Shown here one piece after another: positions 32,600-43,010 of a DNA stretch of 51,599 nucleotides. This stretch comes from Bryobacteraceae bacterium (GTDB taxonomy: Bacteria > Acidobacteriota > Terriglobia > Bryobacterales > Bryobacteraceae). The stretch spans positions 1 through 51,599 of the forward strand of contig JASIAM010000277.1 in the NCBI GenBank assembly GCA_030041985.1, in the 5' to 3' direction. Below the pieces are notes generated by a model. It saw nothing but the letters and a program-made list of their open reading frames with translations, did no database searches and was not told the origin of the DNA. Numbering within the stretch: the stretch's first letter is position 1; every line of letters begins with the position of its first letter. The position numbers and the translations under genes are program-made.

Positions 32600-34531
32600 A
32601 TGTTTGATCTGTTTCGCAGCCGGGATAAGGCCATACGCATCCTGCTCGGAGCCATGCTCGTGCTGGTAGCGCTATCGATGCTCACCTATCTGGTGCCCAA
32701 CTACGGTACCGGCAATTCCACTTCGGACCAGGTGGTCGCCCAGGTGGGGAAAGAGGATATCACCACCACCGACGTGGAAAAGCTAATCCAGGCCAGACAG
32801 CGCGGCAACCAGTTGCCGGCAGAGATCATTCCCACTTTCGTGCCCCAGATGGTCGAAGACATGGTCACGGAGCGCGCTCTGGCCTATGAAGCGCAGCGGC
32901 TTGGCTTCCAGGTGACCGACCAGGAGGTGCGCGATGCGATTCGCCAGATGGCCCCGAACCTTTTTCCCAATGGCACGTTCGTAGGCAAGGATGCCTATGC
33001 CGCCATGCTCGCGCAGCAGGGCGTCAGCATTCAAGATTTCGAATCCGACCTTCGCCGCCAGATCCTGATCACGCGCTTGCGCGACATCGCTGTGGAAGGC
33101 ACCGTGGTTTCTCCCGCGGAAATTGAACAGGAGTACAAGAAGAAGTACGAAAAAATAAAAGTCGAATGGGTCGAGATGAAGCCCGAAATGTACACCAAGG
33201 ATTCTCAACCCACTGACCAGGAAGTAAGAACCTACTACGACGCCAACAAGGCCAGTTATCAAGTGCCCGAAGAGAGGAACCTGGTGGTGCTGATTGCGGA
33301 CCAGACGAAACTGGAAGCGGCCATTATGCCCACCGATGCCGATCTCCAGACGCTCTACAACCAGAACAAGGATCAATACCGCACTCCGGAAACGGTCGAC
33401 GTGCAGCAGATTCTGCTGATGACGCAAGGAAAGCCGGCCAGCGAAGAGCCGGCCATAAAGGCTAAGGCCGAAGACGTGTTGAAACAGGCCAAGGCCGGCG
33501 CGGATTTCGCGGAACTGGCAAAGAAGTATTCCGATGACCCCGGTTCCAAGGACAAGGGCGGTTTATATGCGGGAGTGACGCGAGGGCAAATGGTGCCGGA
33601 GTTCGAACAAGCGGCCTTCTCGTTAAAACCCGGCCAGATCAGCGACTTGGTGAAGACCCAATACGGGTACCATATCGTGAAAGTGCTGAAGCACGACCAG
33701 CCCCGTCTGAAGCCATTCGACGAAGTGAAGGCGCAGATTACCGATCAGTTCAAAAAGCAGCGCGCCGCCGACGAAATGCAGCAGATCGCCGATAAGGCAA
33801 AGGCCGATTTACAAAAGGACCCGGCGCATCCGGAAAAAGTGGCAGCCGAATTCGACATGCAACTGGTAAACGCAGATGGCCTCCAGGCAGGCAAGCCTGT
33901 TCCGGAAATCGGAACCAATGCCGATTTCGATCAATCGATCGCCGGCCTCAAAAAGGGTGACGTCTCGGATCCTGTGGCATTGGCCAACAATCGGATCGCG
34001 CTGGCGGTGGTCACCGACGTGATTCCTTCGCGGCCGTCCACTTTCGAAGAAGTCGAGGGCCAGATCAAGACGCTGATCGCCGGGAACCGCTCGCGGCAAG
34101 CTGTGCAGAAGCATGCCCAGGAGTTGCTGGATGCCACAAAAGCGAATGGCGGCGATTTCGATAAGGCAGCCAAGGCACAGGGGCTTAAAGTCGAGACATC
34201 GCCGGAAGTGGATCGTACGGGAACGGTGGAGGGCTTAGGTTCCGCCCAATATCTTACTGATGCGTTCGCTAAGCCGGATGGGGCGACGTTTGGGCCGGTT
34301 AACACTCCCACGGGAACAGTAGTGGGCAAGGTGGTGGGACACGTAGCTCCCGATATGTCCAAATTCGCCGACCAGCGCTCGGCCATCCGCGATCAGATCA
34401 AGAGTGACAAGGCGCGCGACCGCAACACATTGTTTGAAGCCGGCCTGCGCGAGGATCTTACGCGGCGCGGCGTGATCAAAATACACCAAAACGTGATTTC
34501 TAACCTGATTGCCCAGTACCGCCAAAGCTGA
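32600..34531 (+). CDS. PpiD-like periplasmic foldase (SurA_N + parvulin PPIase)
   Basis: 643 residues. MFDLFRSRDKAIRILLGAML and the following hydrophobic run form a single N-terminal anchor, with the rest in the periplasm. A SurA_N-type chaperone region (VVAQVGKEDITTTDVEKLI) follows, then a parvulin domain around residues 270-370 (VDVQQILLM..GADFAELAKKYSDDP..GGLYAGVTRGQMVPEF..QYGYHIVKVL), then a long helical C-terminal part. AGGAG lies 10 bases upstream of ATG. The plan is that of PpiD/SurA-type folding helpers for outer-membrane and exported proteins. A TATACT about 45 bases upstream may be its -10 box, but no good -35 sits at the right distance. Confidence 0.9.
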   Translation: MFDLFRSRDKAIRILLGAMLVLVALSMLTYLVPNYGTGNSTSDQVVAQVGKEDITTTDVEKLIQARQRGNQLPAEIIPTFVPQMVEDMVTERALAYEAQRLGFQVTDQEVRDAIRQMAPNLFPNGTFVGKDAYAAMLAQQGVSIQDFESDLRRQILITRLRDIAVEGTVVSPAEIEQEYKKKYEKIKVEWVEMKPEMYTKDSQPTDQEVRTYYDANKASYQVPEERNLVVLIADQTKLEAAIMPTDADLQTLYNQNKDQYRTPETVDVQQILLMTQGKPASEEPAIKAKAEDVLKQAKAGADFAELAKKYSDDPGSKDKGGLYAGVTRGQMVPEFEQAAFSLKPGQISDLVKTQYGYHIVKVLKHDQPRLKPFDEVKAQITDQFKKQRAADEMQQIADKAKADLQKDPAHPEKVAAEFDMQLVNADGLQAGKPVPEIGTNADFDQSIAGLKKGDVSDPVALANNRIALAVVTDVIPSRPSTFEEVEGQIKTLIAGNRSRQAVQKHAQELLDATKANGGDFDKAAKAQGLKVETSPEVDRTGTVEGLGSAQYLTDAFAKPDGATFGPVNTPTGTVVGKVVGHVAPDMSKFADQRSAIRDQIKSDKARDRNTLFEAGLREDLTRRGVIKIHQNVISNLIAQYRQS

Positions 34532-34537
34532 GACCGC

Positions 34538-35230
34538 ATGCTGGCCAATCTCGTGGAGTTTCTCCGCTCGCTGACCAACCCTGAGCGGCTCATTCAGTTG
34601 CTGAGCACGCTGCTGGCCGGGTGGATTGGCTACACGGCGCTTTCCGGCGTGGTGTTTGCCGAAACCGGGCTTCTGTTGGGCTTCTTTCTTCCCGGCGATT
34701 CGCTGCTTTTCACGGTCGGTGTGGTCTCGGGAGCCGGGCAGTTGGATATCGTGTGGATCAATGCGGCGCTGATGACGGCAGCCCTGGTTGGCGATTCCAC
34801 AGGATTTTTTCTCGGGCGGAATACGGGGCCTCGGATCTTCACCCGGCAGGACTCCCGTTTTTTCAAACAGGAATACGTCCGGCGGACGCGAGAGTTCTAC
34901 GAGCGCTATGGCGGCAAGACGATTATCCTCGCCCGGTTTGTCCCGGTGATCCGCACATTTGCACCCTTCATGGCCGGTGTTTCCGGGATGCGTTACCGGC
35001 GCTTCCTTTCCTTTAGTGTGTTCGGCAGTATCGGTTGGGTTTTCCTGATGACGGTCCTGGGCTACAAATTGGGCCGAATCCCAATCGTGCGGACGCATTT
35101 CGACCAGGTGGTGCTGTTGATCGTGTTCCTTTCTGTGCTGCCGACACTGAAGCAGGTGTGGAAGGCCTGGAGCGGGCAGCGCGGAGCAGGCAAGTCTGCC
35201 GCTATCGCCGCTGTGGATCGCGGGGAGTAG
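34538..35230 (+). CDS. DedA-family membrane protein
   Basis: 230 residues with about five hydrophobic segments. VFAETGLLLGFFLPGDSLLF and ALVGDSTGFFLGRNTG are the conserved DedA/SNARE-associated motifs, and RFVPVIRTFAPFMAGVSGM carries the R-P-x-R-T-F motif thought to matter for function. Members move or flip undecaprenyl phosphate or phospholipids and support proton-motive-force homeostasis. It starts six bases after the ppiD-like stop, so they are co-transcribed; both serve the envelope. Confidence 0.92.
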   Translation: MLANLVEFLRSLTNPERLIQLLSTLLAGWIGYTALSGVVFAETGLLLGFFLPGDSLLFTVGVVSGAGQLDIVWINAALMTAALVGDSTGFFLGRNTGPRIFTRQDSRFFKQEYVRRTREFYERYGGKTIILARFVPVIRTFAPFMAGVSGMRYRRFLSFSVFGSIGWVFLMTVLGYKLGRIPIVRTHFDQVVLLIVFLSVLPTLKQVWKAWSGQRGAGKSAAIAAVDRGE

Positions 35231-35258
35231 AGAAGCGCGGGCCGCGGAACGGAAGCGC

Positions 35259-35288
35259 GGGGTGGCAGACGGAAACGCCTGCCACCCC
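35259..35288. terminator. Hairpin between convergent dedA and chemoreceptor genes
   Basis: GGGGTGGCAG (35259-35268) pairs perfectly with CTGCCACCCC (35279-35288) across a 10-base loop. It lies 29 bases after the dedA stop and 15 before the chemoreceptor stop, where a bidirectional terminator is expected. On the plus strand it is followed by CTCAAATTTT, a modest T tract. Confidence 0.55.
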
Positions 35289-35302
35289 GGGGTCTCAAAT
35301 TT

Positions 35303-36730
35303 TCAGCTTTCGGCGCCGACCATCTCGCGAATCTGGCGGACCAGATCTTTGAGGCTATTGGCGTAATTGGTGAGTTGGATTCCGGCGCTGGCGCCCAGGT
35401 CCGCATTGGCCGCCGTCTTTTGCGTGAGCGTTTGCATACGGAGGATGGTGTGCGAAATCTGCTCAACGCCCTGGGCCTGTTGCTGGCTTCCTGTACTGAC
35501 GGCTTCTACCAGGGTTTTCACACGCGCTGCATTTTCGGTCAATCCCCGAATCGCGACGGCCATATTGTCCAGACGCTCGTTGCCATCGTGGGTGCTTTGG
35601 ATGGATTCTTCGATCAGTTCGGTGGTGTCTTTGGCGGCCTGTTTGCAGCGCTGCGCCAGGTTTCGCACCTCATCGGCAACCACCGCGAATCCCAGACCGG
35701 CTTCTCCCGCGCGGGCCGCTTCCACAGCCGCATTCAGAGCCAGGATATTGGTTTGAAATGCAATGTTGTCAATTACTTTGATAATGCCCGCGACCTTGTT
35801 GCTGGAGGTATGAATTTCCCGCATCTGCGTCACCATACGATCGAGGGATTGATCGACACGGCCGATACCCTGCTCGGTTTCGACCATTAAGGCGGCAACC
35901 TGCGAGGCGTGCTCGGCGTTTTTGCGAGTAATACTGGTGATTTCTTCGGTGGAGGCGGAAGTCTCCTCAAGCGAGGCGGCCTGTTGCGAAGACTCTCTGG
36001 CCAGCGATTGACTGGAGCCGGAAACATCGCCCGCCGCCGTTGAGACCAGATCGGCATCTTTGGCCAGACGCGCGGCTGCCCTTCGGAAGGCCGTGTTGGC
36101 CTGGCGAACAATCCACAGCACCCCTGCTCCGGTGATCAGAGCCAACAGCGCCAATCCCATGGTGATGCCATCGGTGCGAGCCGACTTGGTATGCGCCGAT
36201 TCGGAGGCTTTCGCTAACTCGCTGCTTTGTTGCTTGACCACGGAGGAAGCCTGCTGACCGATCTCGCCCAGGCGGGGCTCGAGTTTCTCCCCGAAAATTT
36301 TGAGCGCGACGTCCATATGCTGGCTGCCCATTTCAGCGCTCATCTGATTCCCGGAATCCCGAATGTCGGCAGCCTGGCGCTTCAGGCCCTCGAGCAAAGC
36401 AGCATCCTGCCTGGCATCGCTGAGTTTGCCTAATTCCGTCACTGCCTGGTCGAGTTCCGCTGAAAGCGCGTGAAAACGCGCGAGGTGCTCTTGCGATTGC
36501 TGCTGATTACCGAGCACCGCGGAAAGAACGCTTCCACGCGCCGAGTTCGCCAGTCCGGAGGCTGCGGCGTTGATTTCTCCTGCCAGAAACTGCTGTCGCG
36601 CGGTCACATTAGCCGCGCGATCCAGATCGGCATTCAAACCCCGCACGACCACGGAGGCAACAATACTAAGCAGAACGAGCAGGGCCAGCATCACGCCAAA
36701 CCCGCCGTATAGTTTCTTGCTGAAGCTCAT
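35303..36730 (-). CDS. Methyl-accepting chemotaxis protein
   Basis: 475 residues from ATG 36730 (GGGAG five bases upstream); the frame is open to 36793 but without a site. The first helix (GFGVMLALLVLLSIVASVVV) and the second (GITMGLALLALITGAGVLWIV) bracket a ~150-residue helical periplasmic sensor, four-helix-bundle-like. A recognisable HAMP is weak. The cytoplasmic coiled coil ends in the conserved hairpin tip with AGEAGLGFAVVADEVRNLAQRC. No CheR/CheB-tethering pentapeptide is visible at the end (REMVGAES). No other che gene is near, so it is an orphan receptor. Confidence 0.9.
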   Translation of the reverse strand: MSFSKKLYGGFGVMLALLVLLSIVASVVVRGLNADLDRAANVTARQQFLAGEINAAASGLANSARGSVLSAVLGNQQQSQEHLARFHALSAELDQAVTELGKLSDARQDAALLEGLKRQAADIRDSGNQMSAEMGSQHMDVALKIFGEKLEPRLGEIGQQASSVVKQQSSELAKASESAHTKSARTDGITMGLALLALITGAGVLWIVRQANTAFRRAAARLAKDADLVSTAAGDVSGSSQSLARESSQQAASLEETSASTEEITSITRKNAEHASQVAALMVETEQGIGRVDQSLDRMVTQMREIHTSSNKVAGIIKVIDNIAFQTNILALNAAVEAARAGEAGLGFAVVADEVRNLAQRCKQAAKDTTELIEESIQSTHDGNERLDNMAVAIRGLTENAARVKTLVEAVSTGSQQQAQGVEQISHTILRMQTLTQKTAANADLGASAGIQLTNYANSLKDLVRQIREMVGAES

Positions 36731-36761
36731 ATTTCTCCCTTTGCCAACGTGCATTTTGCGC

Positions 36762-37112
36762 TTACAGCTTGAAATCAAAGTCGAACGAGGCAATAACCTT
36801 CACCGGCTTATCACCATCCAGAAACGGCTTGAAGTGCCATTTCTTGAGAGCCTCGGCAGCAGGCTTCGTCAGTACCGGATTTCCACTGACAATGTCCACC
36901 TTTTCGACGGACCCATCCTCAGAGATGACGGCATCTAATTCCACCGAGCCTTGAATCTTCAATTGCTTGGCAATCGGGCTGTATTCCGGCGTAACCTTAC
37001 TGGTGGCCAATTGGACCGCCGCGGTGTGCGACACCCTTCTGGGGCTATCTTCAGCCAATCCAATCGCGGAAACCATCATGAAAACTTCCAATAGCAGTAC
37101 CAATCCCTTCAT
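36762..37112 (-). CDS. Small exported TonB C-terminal-domain protein
   Basis: 116 residues with a signal peptide (about residues 1-21). The remainder is a single TonB_C domain: YSPIAKQLKIQGSVELDAVI, EDGSVEKVDIVSGNPVL and AAEALKKWHFKPFLDGDKPV, the beta-alpha-beta pattern that contacts TonB boxes. Unlike true TonB it has no proline-rich spanning region and no ExbB/D neighbour. It may be a periplasmic binder rather than an energy transducer. GGAGG lies close before the ATG. It lies 31 bases upstream of the chemoreceptor on the same strand. Confidence 0.82.
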   Translation of the reverse strand: MKGLVLLLEVFMMVSAIGLAEDSPRRVSHTAAVQLATSKVTPEYSPIAKQLKIQGSVELDAVISEDGSVEKVDIVSGNPVLTKPAAEALKKWHFKPFLDGDKPVKVIASFDFDFKL

Positions 37113-37188
37113 GGGACCTCCTTTTTCCAGACGCTAACTTTATCGTCCGGAAATGAGGAAAGCTTTATGTGGAAACGGCGAACGGCGC

Positions 37189-39491
<2,303 letters not shown>

Positions 39492-39569
39492 CTAACAGCC
39501 TAAGGGACAGAGCATTCCACCCCTGCTTGTGCAAGGTGGGATACTAGCCAAGCTGTGAGCCTGCCGGGG

Positions 39570-39710
39570 CTATTCTTCTTCTTCTTCCACCACTACCGGC
39601 TCAAGGTCCTCGGCTTCAAAAATCTGTCGGCAATCGAGACATTCGACGTAGTCTACGCCATCGCGGCGGGCGATGATCTGGGTGCGATTGTGATCACAGG
39701 CGGCTAGCAT
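39570..39710 (-). CDS. Small acidic zinc-ribbon-like protein
   Basis: A 46-residue frame from ATG 39710 to TAG 39570. It begins MLAACDHNRTQIIARRDGVD, followed by YVECLDCRQIFEAEDLEP, and ends in a run of five Glu. Cys5/His7 and Cys24/Cys27 have the spacing of a zinc knuckle pair, and EVxCLxCxxxFEAE resembles the second half of short zinc ribbons. It is too small for routine gene callers. The family is unknown to me. A Fur-like inverted repeat sits upstream at 39726-39740. The rest of the 320-base gap between serS and the DUF2103-like gene shows nothing else I can support. Confidence 0.6.
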   Translation of the reverse strand: MLAACDHNRTQIIARRDGVDYVECLDCRQIFEAEDLEPVVVEEEEE

Positions 39711-39802
39711 AAAACAGCACTTTAATGAGAATTATTCTAACTGTGTGAAATTCCCTGTCAAGCCCCAGATGCAAGTTTCGGTCCTATTCCGGTACCGCCG
39801 TA

Positions 39803-40117
39803 TCACTCCACCACGGCTCCGGCCGCCTGGAAGGCCTGTTCCAATTCCTTTTGTCCCAAGGCGGTGCTGATGAACAACTCCTGGCGGGCACCGGCGCTCA
39901 GCGCAATGGCCTTCCAGCCGTTCTGCACGGGGACGGTCACCCGCACCCGCACTTTACCTTTGGCATCCCGCACGGGGCGAATCACCCCGGGAATGACGGA
40001 ACGAACTTCGGGAGTAGCTTCGAGGAGCGCTTCGAGGAGCGCTTCGAGGACCTCGCGGAGGCCTCCGATGATGCTGTGCTCGACTTTGAGCCGGTTTTTG
40101 GCGGTGCGCAAACGCAT
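39803..40117 (-). CDS. DUF2103-like protein
   Basis: 104 residues. LKVEHSIIGGLREVLEALLE, RSVIPGVIRPVRDAKGKVRVRV and GWKAIALSAGARQELFI match my memory of DUF2103, a small predicted metal-binding family of unknown role. The LREVLEALLEALLEA segment is encoded by an almost perfect 12-base tandem repeat (40017-40050), so the helix may have been lengthened by slippage. The gene starts six bases after the cupin stop and is thus in one operon with it. Confidence 0.6.
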   Translation of the reverse strand: MRLRTAKNRLKVEHSIIGGLREVLEALLEALLEATPEVRSVIPGVIRPVRDAKGKVRVRVTVPVQNGWKAIALSAGARQELFISTALGQKELEQAFQAAGAVVE

Positions 40118-40123
40118 GTACGG

Positions 40124-40465
40124 CTAACCTGCGATGTCTGGCCGCCCGTCGATTCCCCAATAGAAGACCTGGTGGGGCGGCGATGTCACACGCAAGTTGT
40201 GGCTGACGCCGGGAGGGACAAAGAAAAAATCATCGGGACCCACGTCAAACGCCGCCTCTCCGATCCGATAGGTAGCGCGCCCACGGAGCACGAAAAAAGC
40301 TTCGTACATGGTGGCATGGCTATGCAGTTCGATCTCCCCACACTCCGGAAATGTGGCTACTGCCACCTGGGTGACGCCGGGCAGAATGCCACTGCGCAGG
40401 AGCACCTGCTTAGGAGGTCCATGGCGCGATGGCTCCGGCGGGCAGGCGGCAAGGTGGACGATCAT
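40124..40465 (-). CDS. Single-domain cupin protein
   Basis: 113 residues from ATG 40465, chosen because the upstream frame (to 40609) enters the divergent gene and repeats. Cupin motif 1 is ELHSHATMYEAFFVLRGRATY (His-x-His, Glu), and motif 2 is DFFFVPPGVSHNL (final His), so a 3-His/1-Glu metal site is intact. Such small cupins serve as metal-dependent isomerases, dioxygenases or sensors; which one cannot be told. It is co-transcribed with the DUF2103-like gene. Confidence 0.8.
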   Translation of the reverse strand: MIVHLAACPPEPSRHGPPKQVLLRSGILPGVTQVAVATFPECGEIELHSHATMYEAFFVLRGRATYRIGEAAFDVGPDDFFFVPPGVSHNLRVTSPPHQVFYWGIDGRPDIAG

Positions 40466-40490
40466 GTTTTCAGGGTACACTCCCCCGCTG

Positions 40491-40544
40491 GGCTGTAGTT
40501 GAATGCGGGTCTGTAGTTTAAAGCGGGGCTGTAGTTTAATGATG
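40491..40544 (+). repeat. Three tandem 18-bp repeats
   Basis: GGCTGTAGTTGAATGCGG, GTCTGTAGTTTAAAGCGG and GGCTGTAGTTTAATGATG lie head to tail with exact 18-base spacing (CTGTAGTT at 40493, 40511 and 40529). They sit between the divergent cupin and protease-like genes and run into the start codons of the latter. They could be binding sites or a slippage product. Confidence 0.6.
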
Positions 40545-41162
40545 GGGATGTTTCGTTTTGTCGTTGCCGGACTGGCGCTCCTGGTTGCGCTTGACCTGCC
40601 CGGCGCCACGGGCGCACAGGTGGTATGCGCCCTGGGAGGCGACGTTTCGTCTTACAGGCCCGCTGATGACCAGCGGCCGACAGCCGACGCCATGGAATTG
40701 GCGAACCGGGTAAATGCGGCGGTACGGTCGGTCTGCGGCACCAACTGTCCCAGCATCGAAGTCTTCCGGAATTCCACGGCGCCCAATGTCCTGCTGATCG
40801 CGAATGCGGGCCAGGCGAAGCTGGTATATGCGCCGCAGTTTTTCAGCGCAGCTTACGATAGCTTTGGGGATGGCGGAATCGTGGGCCTGATCGCGCACAT
40901 TCTGGGTCATGCCCTGGACGACACGTTGGGGGCGGCGTGGATCAAGCCTGGCTGGACACCGGAATTGCGCGCGGATGCCTGGGCGGGTTGCGCACTCGCG
41001 CGTGCGGGCTTGCGATCGGACGAAGTGGAGGCGGCGGCCGGAGCGCTGGCGAAGTATCCCTCTCCGGCTCACCCAGGCTGGAACGTTCGGCTTCCGGTGC
41101 TCCGCACAGGGTATGCGCAATGTGGCGGGGACGCGGGGAAGTTCGTGACTGGGGCGCGCTGA
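40539..41162 (+). CDS. Exported protein resembling a metallopeptidase but lacking the catalytic Glu
   Basis: 207 residues from ATG 40539; ATGs at 40542 and 40548 are equally possible. The signal peptide ends around ATGAQ. IGLIAHILGHALDDTLG-like context (GIVGLIAHILGHALDD) has the position and surroundings of an HExxH zinc helix in secreted M48-like proteins, but the Glu is replaced (HILGH). Metal binding by the two His could persist without proteolysis. The second half is Cys-containing (WAGCALARAGL, GYAQCGGD), possibly one or two disulfides. Function unknown. Confidence 0.65.
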   Translation: MMGMFRFVVAGLALLVALDLPGATGAQVVCALGGDVSSYRPADDQRPTADAMELANRVNAAVRSVCGTNCPSIEVFRNSTAPNVLLIANAGQAKLVYAPQFFSAAYDSFGDGGIVGLIAHILGHALDDTLGAAWIKPGWTPELRADAWAGCALARAGLRSDEVEAAAGALAKYPSPAHPGWNVRLPVLRTGYAQCGGDAGKFVTGAR

Positions 41163-41177
41163 TATACTAGCGGCCTG

Positions 41178-42548
41178 ATGCAAGGCGCAGCGCCAGTCAA
41201 CGTCTCGGATGTAATCGCTACCAGCAGGATCGGTCCCTTTCAAATCGGCTTGTTCGCTCTTTGCGGCCTGTGCCTGATCATGGATGGTTTCGATGTGCAG
41301 GCGATTGGTTTTGTCGCGCCGCGGCTGGCGGCGGAATGGGGAATCTCCGGCGCGCTGCTGGGTTCGGTGTTGAGCGCGGCGCTGGTGGGCGTGCTCTTCG
41401 GCTCCCTTCTGCTGAGCATGCTGGCGGACCGCATTGGCCGGCGGCCAGTGCTGATCGGGGCTTGCTTGTTCTTCTCACTGGTCACGCTGCTCACCGCGCG
41501 GGTTCACTCGGTGCGGGAGTTGCTGGCCATTCGCTTCATCGCAGGAGTGGGCTTGGGCAGCATTATGCCCAATGCCATGGCGTTGGTGGGCGAATACTGT
41601 CCGCCGCGGGTGCGCGTGGCCGCCATCGTCATTGTGGGCACCGGGTTTACAGCCGGAGCGATGGTAGCAGGCTTCGTATCGTTCTGGCTGATCCCGCGCT
41701 TTGGATGGCGCTCGGTGTTTTATTTTGGCGGCACCGTCCCGCTGGTAATCGGGTTGCTGATGCTGTTTTGGCTGCCGGAGTCATTGCAGTTTCTCGCGCT
41801 CTACGGGAAGGACCCGGAAAAGCTCGCTCGCTGGCTCAAGCGCGTGAATCCCGCAGTGGCCGTTACACGCCACACGCAATTCACCGTACGCGAGGGAAGG
41901 CAGAAAGGCGTTCCGATCATCAAGCTGTTTGAGCAGGGCAGGGCGGGGAGCACGATCCTCCTCTGGACCGTTTATTTCATGAACCTGCTCAATCTGTATT
42001 TTCTTTCGAGCTGGCTTCCCACAGTGGCAACACCACTCGTGAAGGCCGCGGGCGTTGCCGCTTCCTATGCCTCGCTGGTGGGCTCAACGTTGCAGGTGGG
42101 GGGCGTGTTGGGGGCGGTCGTGCTGGGGCCGCTAATTAACCGGTTCGGCTTTGTGAAGGTGCTGACCACCTGCTTTGCGCTGGCCTCGATCGCGATCGGA
42201 ACGATTGGCCAGCCCGGCCTGCCATTAGGGTTGCTGTTTCTGGTGGTCTTCATTGCGGGGTTGGGCATTGTGGGCAGCCAGTCGGGTCTGAACGCTCTGG
42301 CCGCAACACTGTATCCCACCGATTTACGCTCCACCGGCATTGGCTCCGGCTTAGGTGTGGGCCGACTGGGTTCGATTGTGGGACCGGTTCTGGCGGGGGA
42401 ACTGATCAGCGCTCACTGGACGGCCCATAGTCTCTTCCTGGCTGCCGCAGTGCCAGCTCTGATTTCTGCGCTGGTGATGATCGCCATGCAGTGGGCCGCC
42501 CGGCCGCAGGAACTGGCGGCGGTGGCAAGTGAAGTGATGGTGCACTAG
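41178..42548 (+). CDS. MFS transporter, aromatic acid:H+ symporter type
   Basis: 456 residues with 12 predicted helices. LCLIMDGFDVQAIGFVAP is the DGxD signature in helix 1 of the AAHS group (PcaK, BenK, MhpT type). The loop 2-3 motif is SMLADRIGRRPVLIGA, and RFIAGVGLGSIMPNAMAL lies in helix 4. The central loop and the loop 8-9 repeat are normal. These proteins take up benzoate-, 4-hydroxybenzoate- or phenylpropionate-like acids with protons. It starts 15 bases after the protease-like gene. Aromatic-acid uptake fits loosely with the catabolic-looking clusters on either side. Confidence 0.88.
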   Translation: MQGAAPVNVSDVIATSRIGPFQIGLFALCGLCLIMDGFDVQAIGFVAPRLAAEWGISGALLGSVLSAALVGVLFGSLLLSMLADRIGRRPVLIGACLFFSLVTLLTARVHSVRELLAIRFIAGVGLGSIMPNAMALVGEYCPPRVRVAAIVIVGTGFTAGAMVAGFVSFWLIPRFGWRSVFYFGGTVPLVIGLLMLFWLPESLQFLALYGKDPEKLARWLKRVNPAVAVTRHTQFTVREGRQKGVPIIKLFEQGRAGSTILLWTVYFMNLLNLYFLSSWLPTVATPLVKAAGVAASYASLVGSTLQVGGVLGAVVLGPLINRFGFVKVLTTCFALASIAIGTIGQPGLPLGLLFLVVFIAGLGIVGSQSGLNALAATLYPTDLRSTGIGSGLGVGRLGSIVGPVLAGELISAHWTAHSLFLAAAVPALISALVMIAMQWAARPQELAAVASEVMVH

Positions 42549-42549
42549 G

Positions 42550-42663
42550 AGCTATCAGCGGTCAGCTTTGGATCTACGTGACAGCGGGCCGGCGGAGTTA
42601 GAAACGTATGCCGAAGGCACTCCTTAAAAAGCTGAAAGCTGATAGCTGACCGCTGACAGCTTT
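42550..42663. repeat. Intergenic AGCTGTCAGC-type inverted repeat
   Basis: AGCTATCAGCGGTCAGCTTT (42550-42569) is matched by an inverted copy, AAGCTGAAAGCTGATAGC then TGACCGCTGACAGCT (about 42629-42663), which extends it with more copies of the same AGCTxTCAGC unit. The block lies just after the MFS stop. Strings of this self-complementary unit are found between genes in various large soil-bacterial genomes. Here it can fold into a large hairpin that could end MFS transcription. Confidence 0.6.
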
Positions 42664-42667
42664 GCAT

Positions 42668-42976
42668 CTAATTCGCGCTGGCGTTTTGTTGGCTTGATCA
42701 ACGACGATCACATCGAGAGGCTCTTTGCGCGCGTCCAGCCGCAGGCCCGGTAACCTGCGCGTACTTCACCCGGTAGGCGATTCCCAGGTACTCCTTCAAC
42801 GTGAGCGCCGCGATGTGCACCTGCGCCCCGTCGATATGCACGCCAGCGGCGACCTGACCCTGCGGACCAGCGGCCGATGGACGAATGGAAGCTACTTCAA
42901 ATTGGGGCGGCGGCGTTTGGGCAAAAACGATTGATAGAGCGGCGAGCGAAAGAAAGATGCCTTTCGAAATGCTCAT
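42668..42976 (-). pseudogene. Remnant of a TIGR03435-family protein with internal deletion
   Basis: From ATG 42976 the frame reads a signal peptide (MSISKGIFLSLAALSIVFAQ), then PPPQFEVASIRPSAAGPQGQ and LTLKEYLGIAYRVKYAQVTGP, the N-terminal third of the Solibacter-expanded TIGR03435 family. At about 42738 the family-typical continuation is gone, and in the next frame (+1) the family C-terminus appears directly: PGLRLDARKEPLDVIVVDQ followed by ANKTPA. Roughly 150 residues are missing and the frame is broken at the junction, so the current ORF ends in unrelated residues. The downstream TAG at 42668 closes the remnant after a further 2-base offset. The gene is dead or very recently truncated. Confidence 0.75.
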
Positions 42977-43010
42977 ACTTTCAGCATACGGCGCCCGCGG
43001 ATAACTCCGC

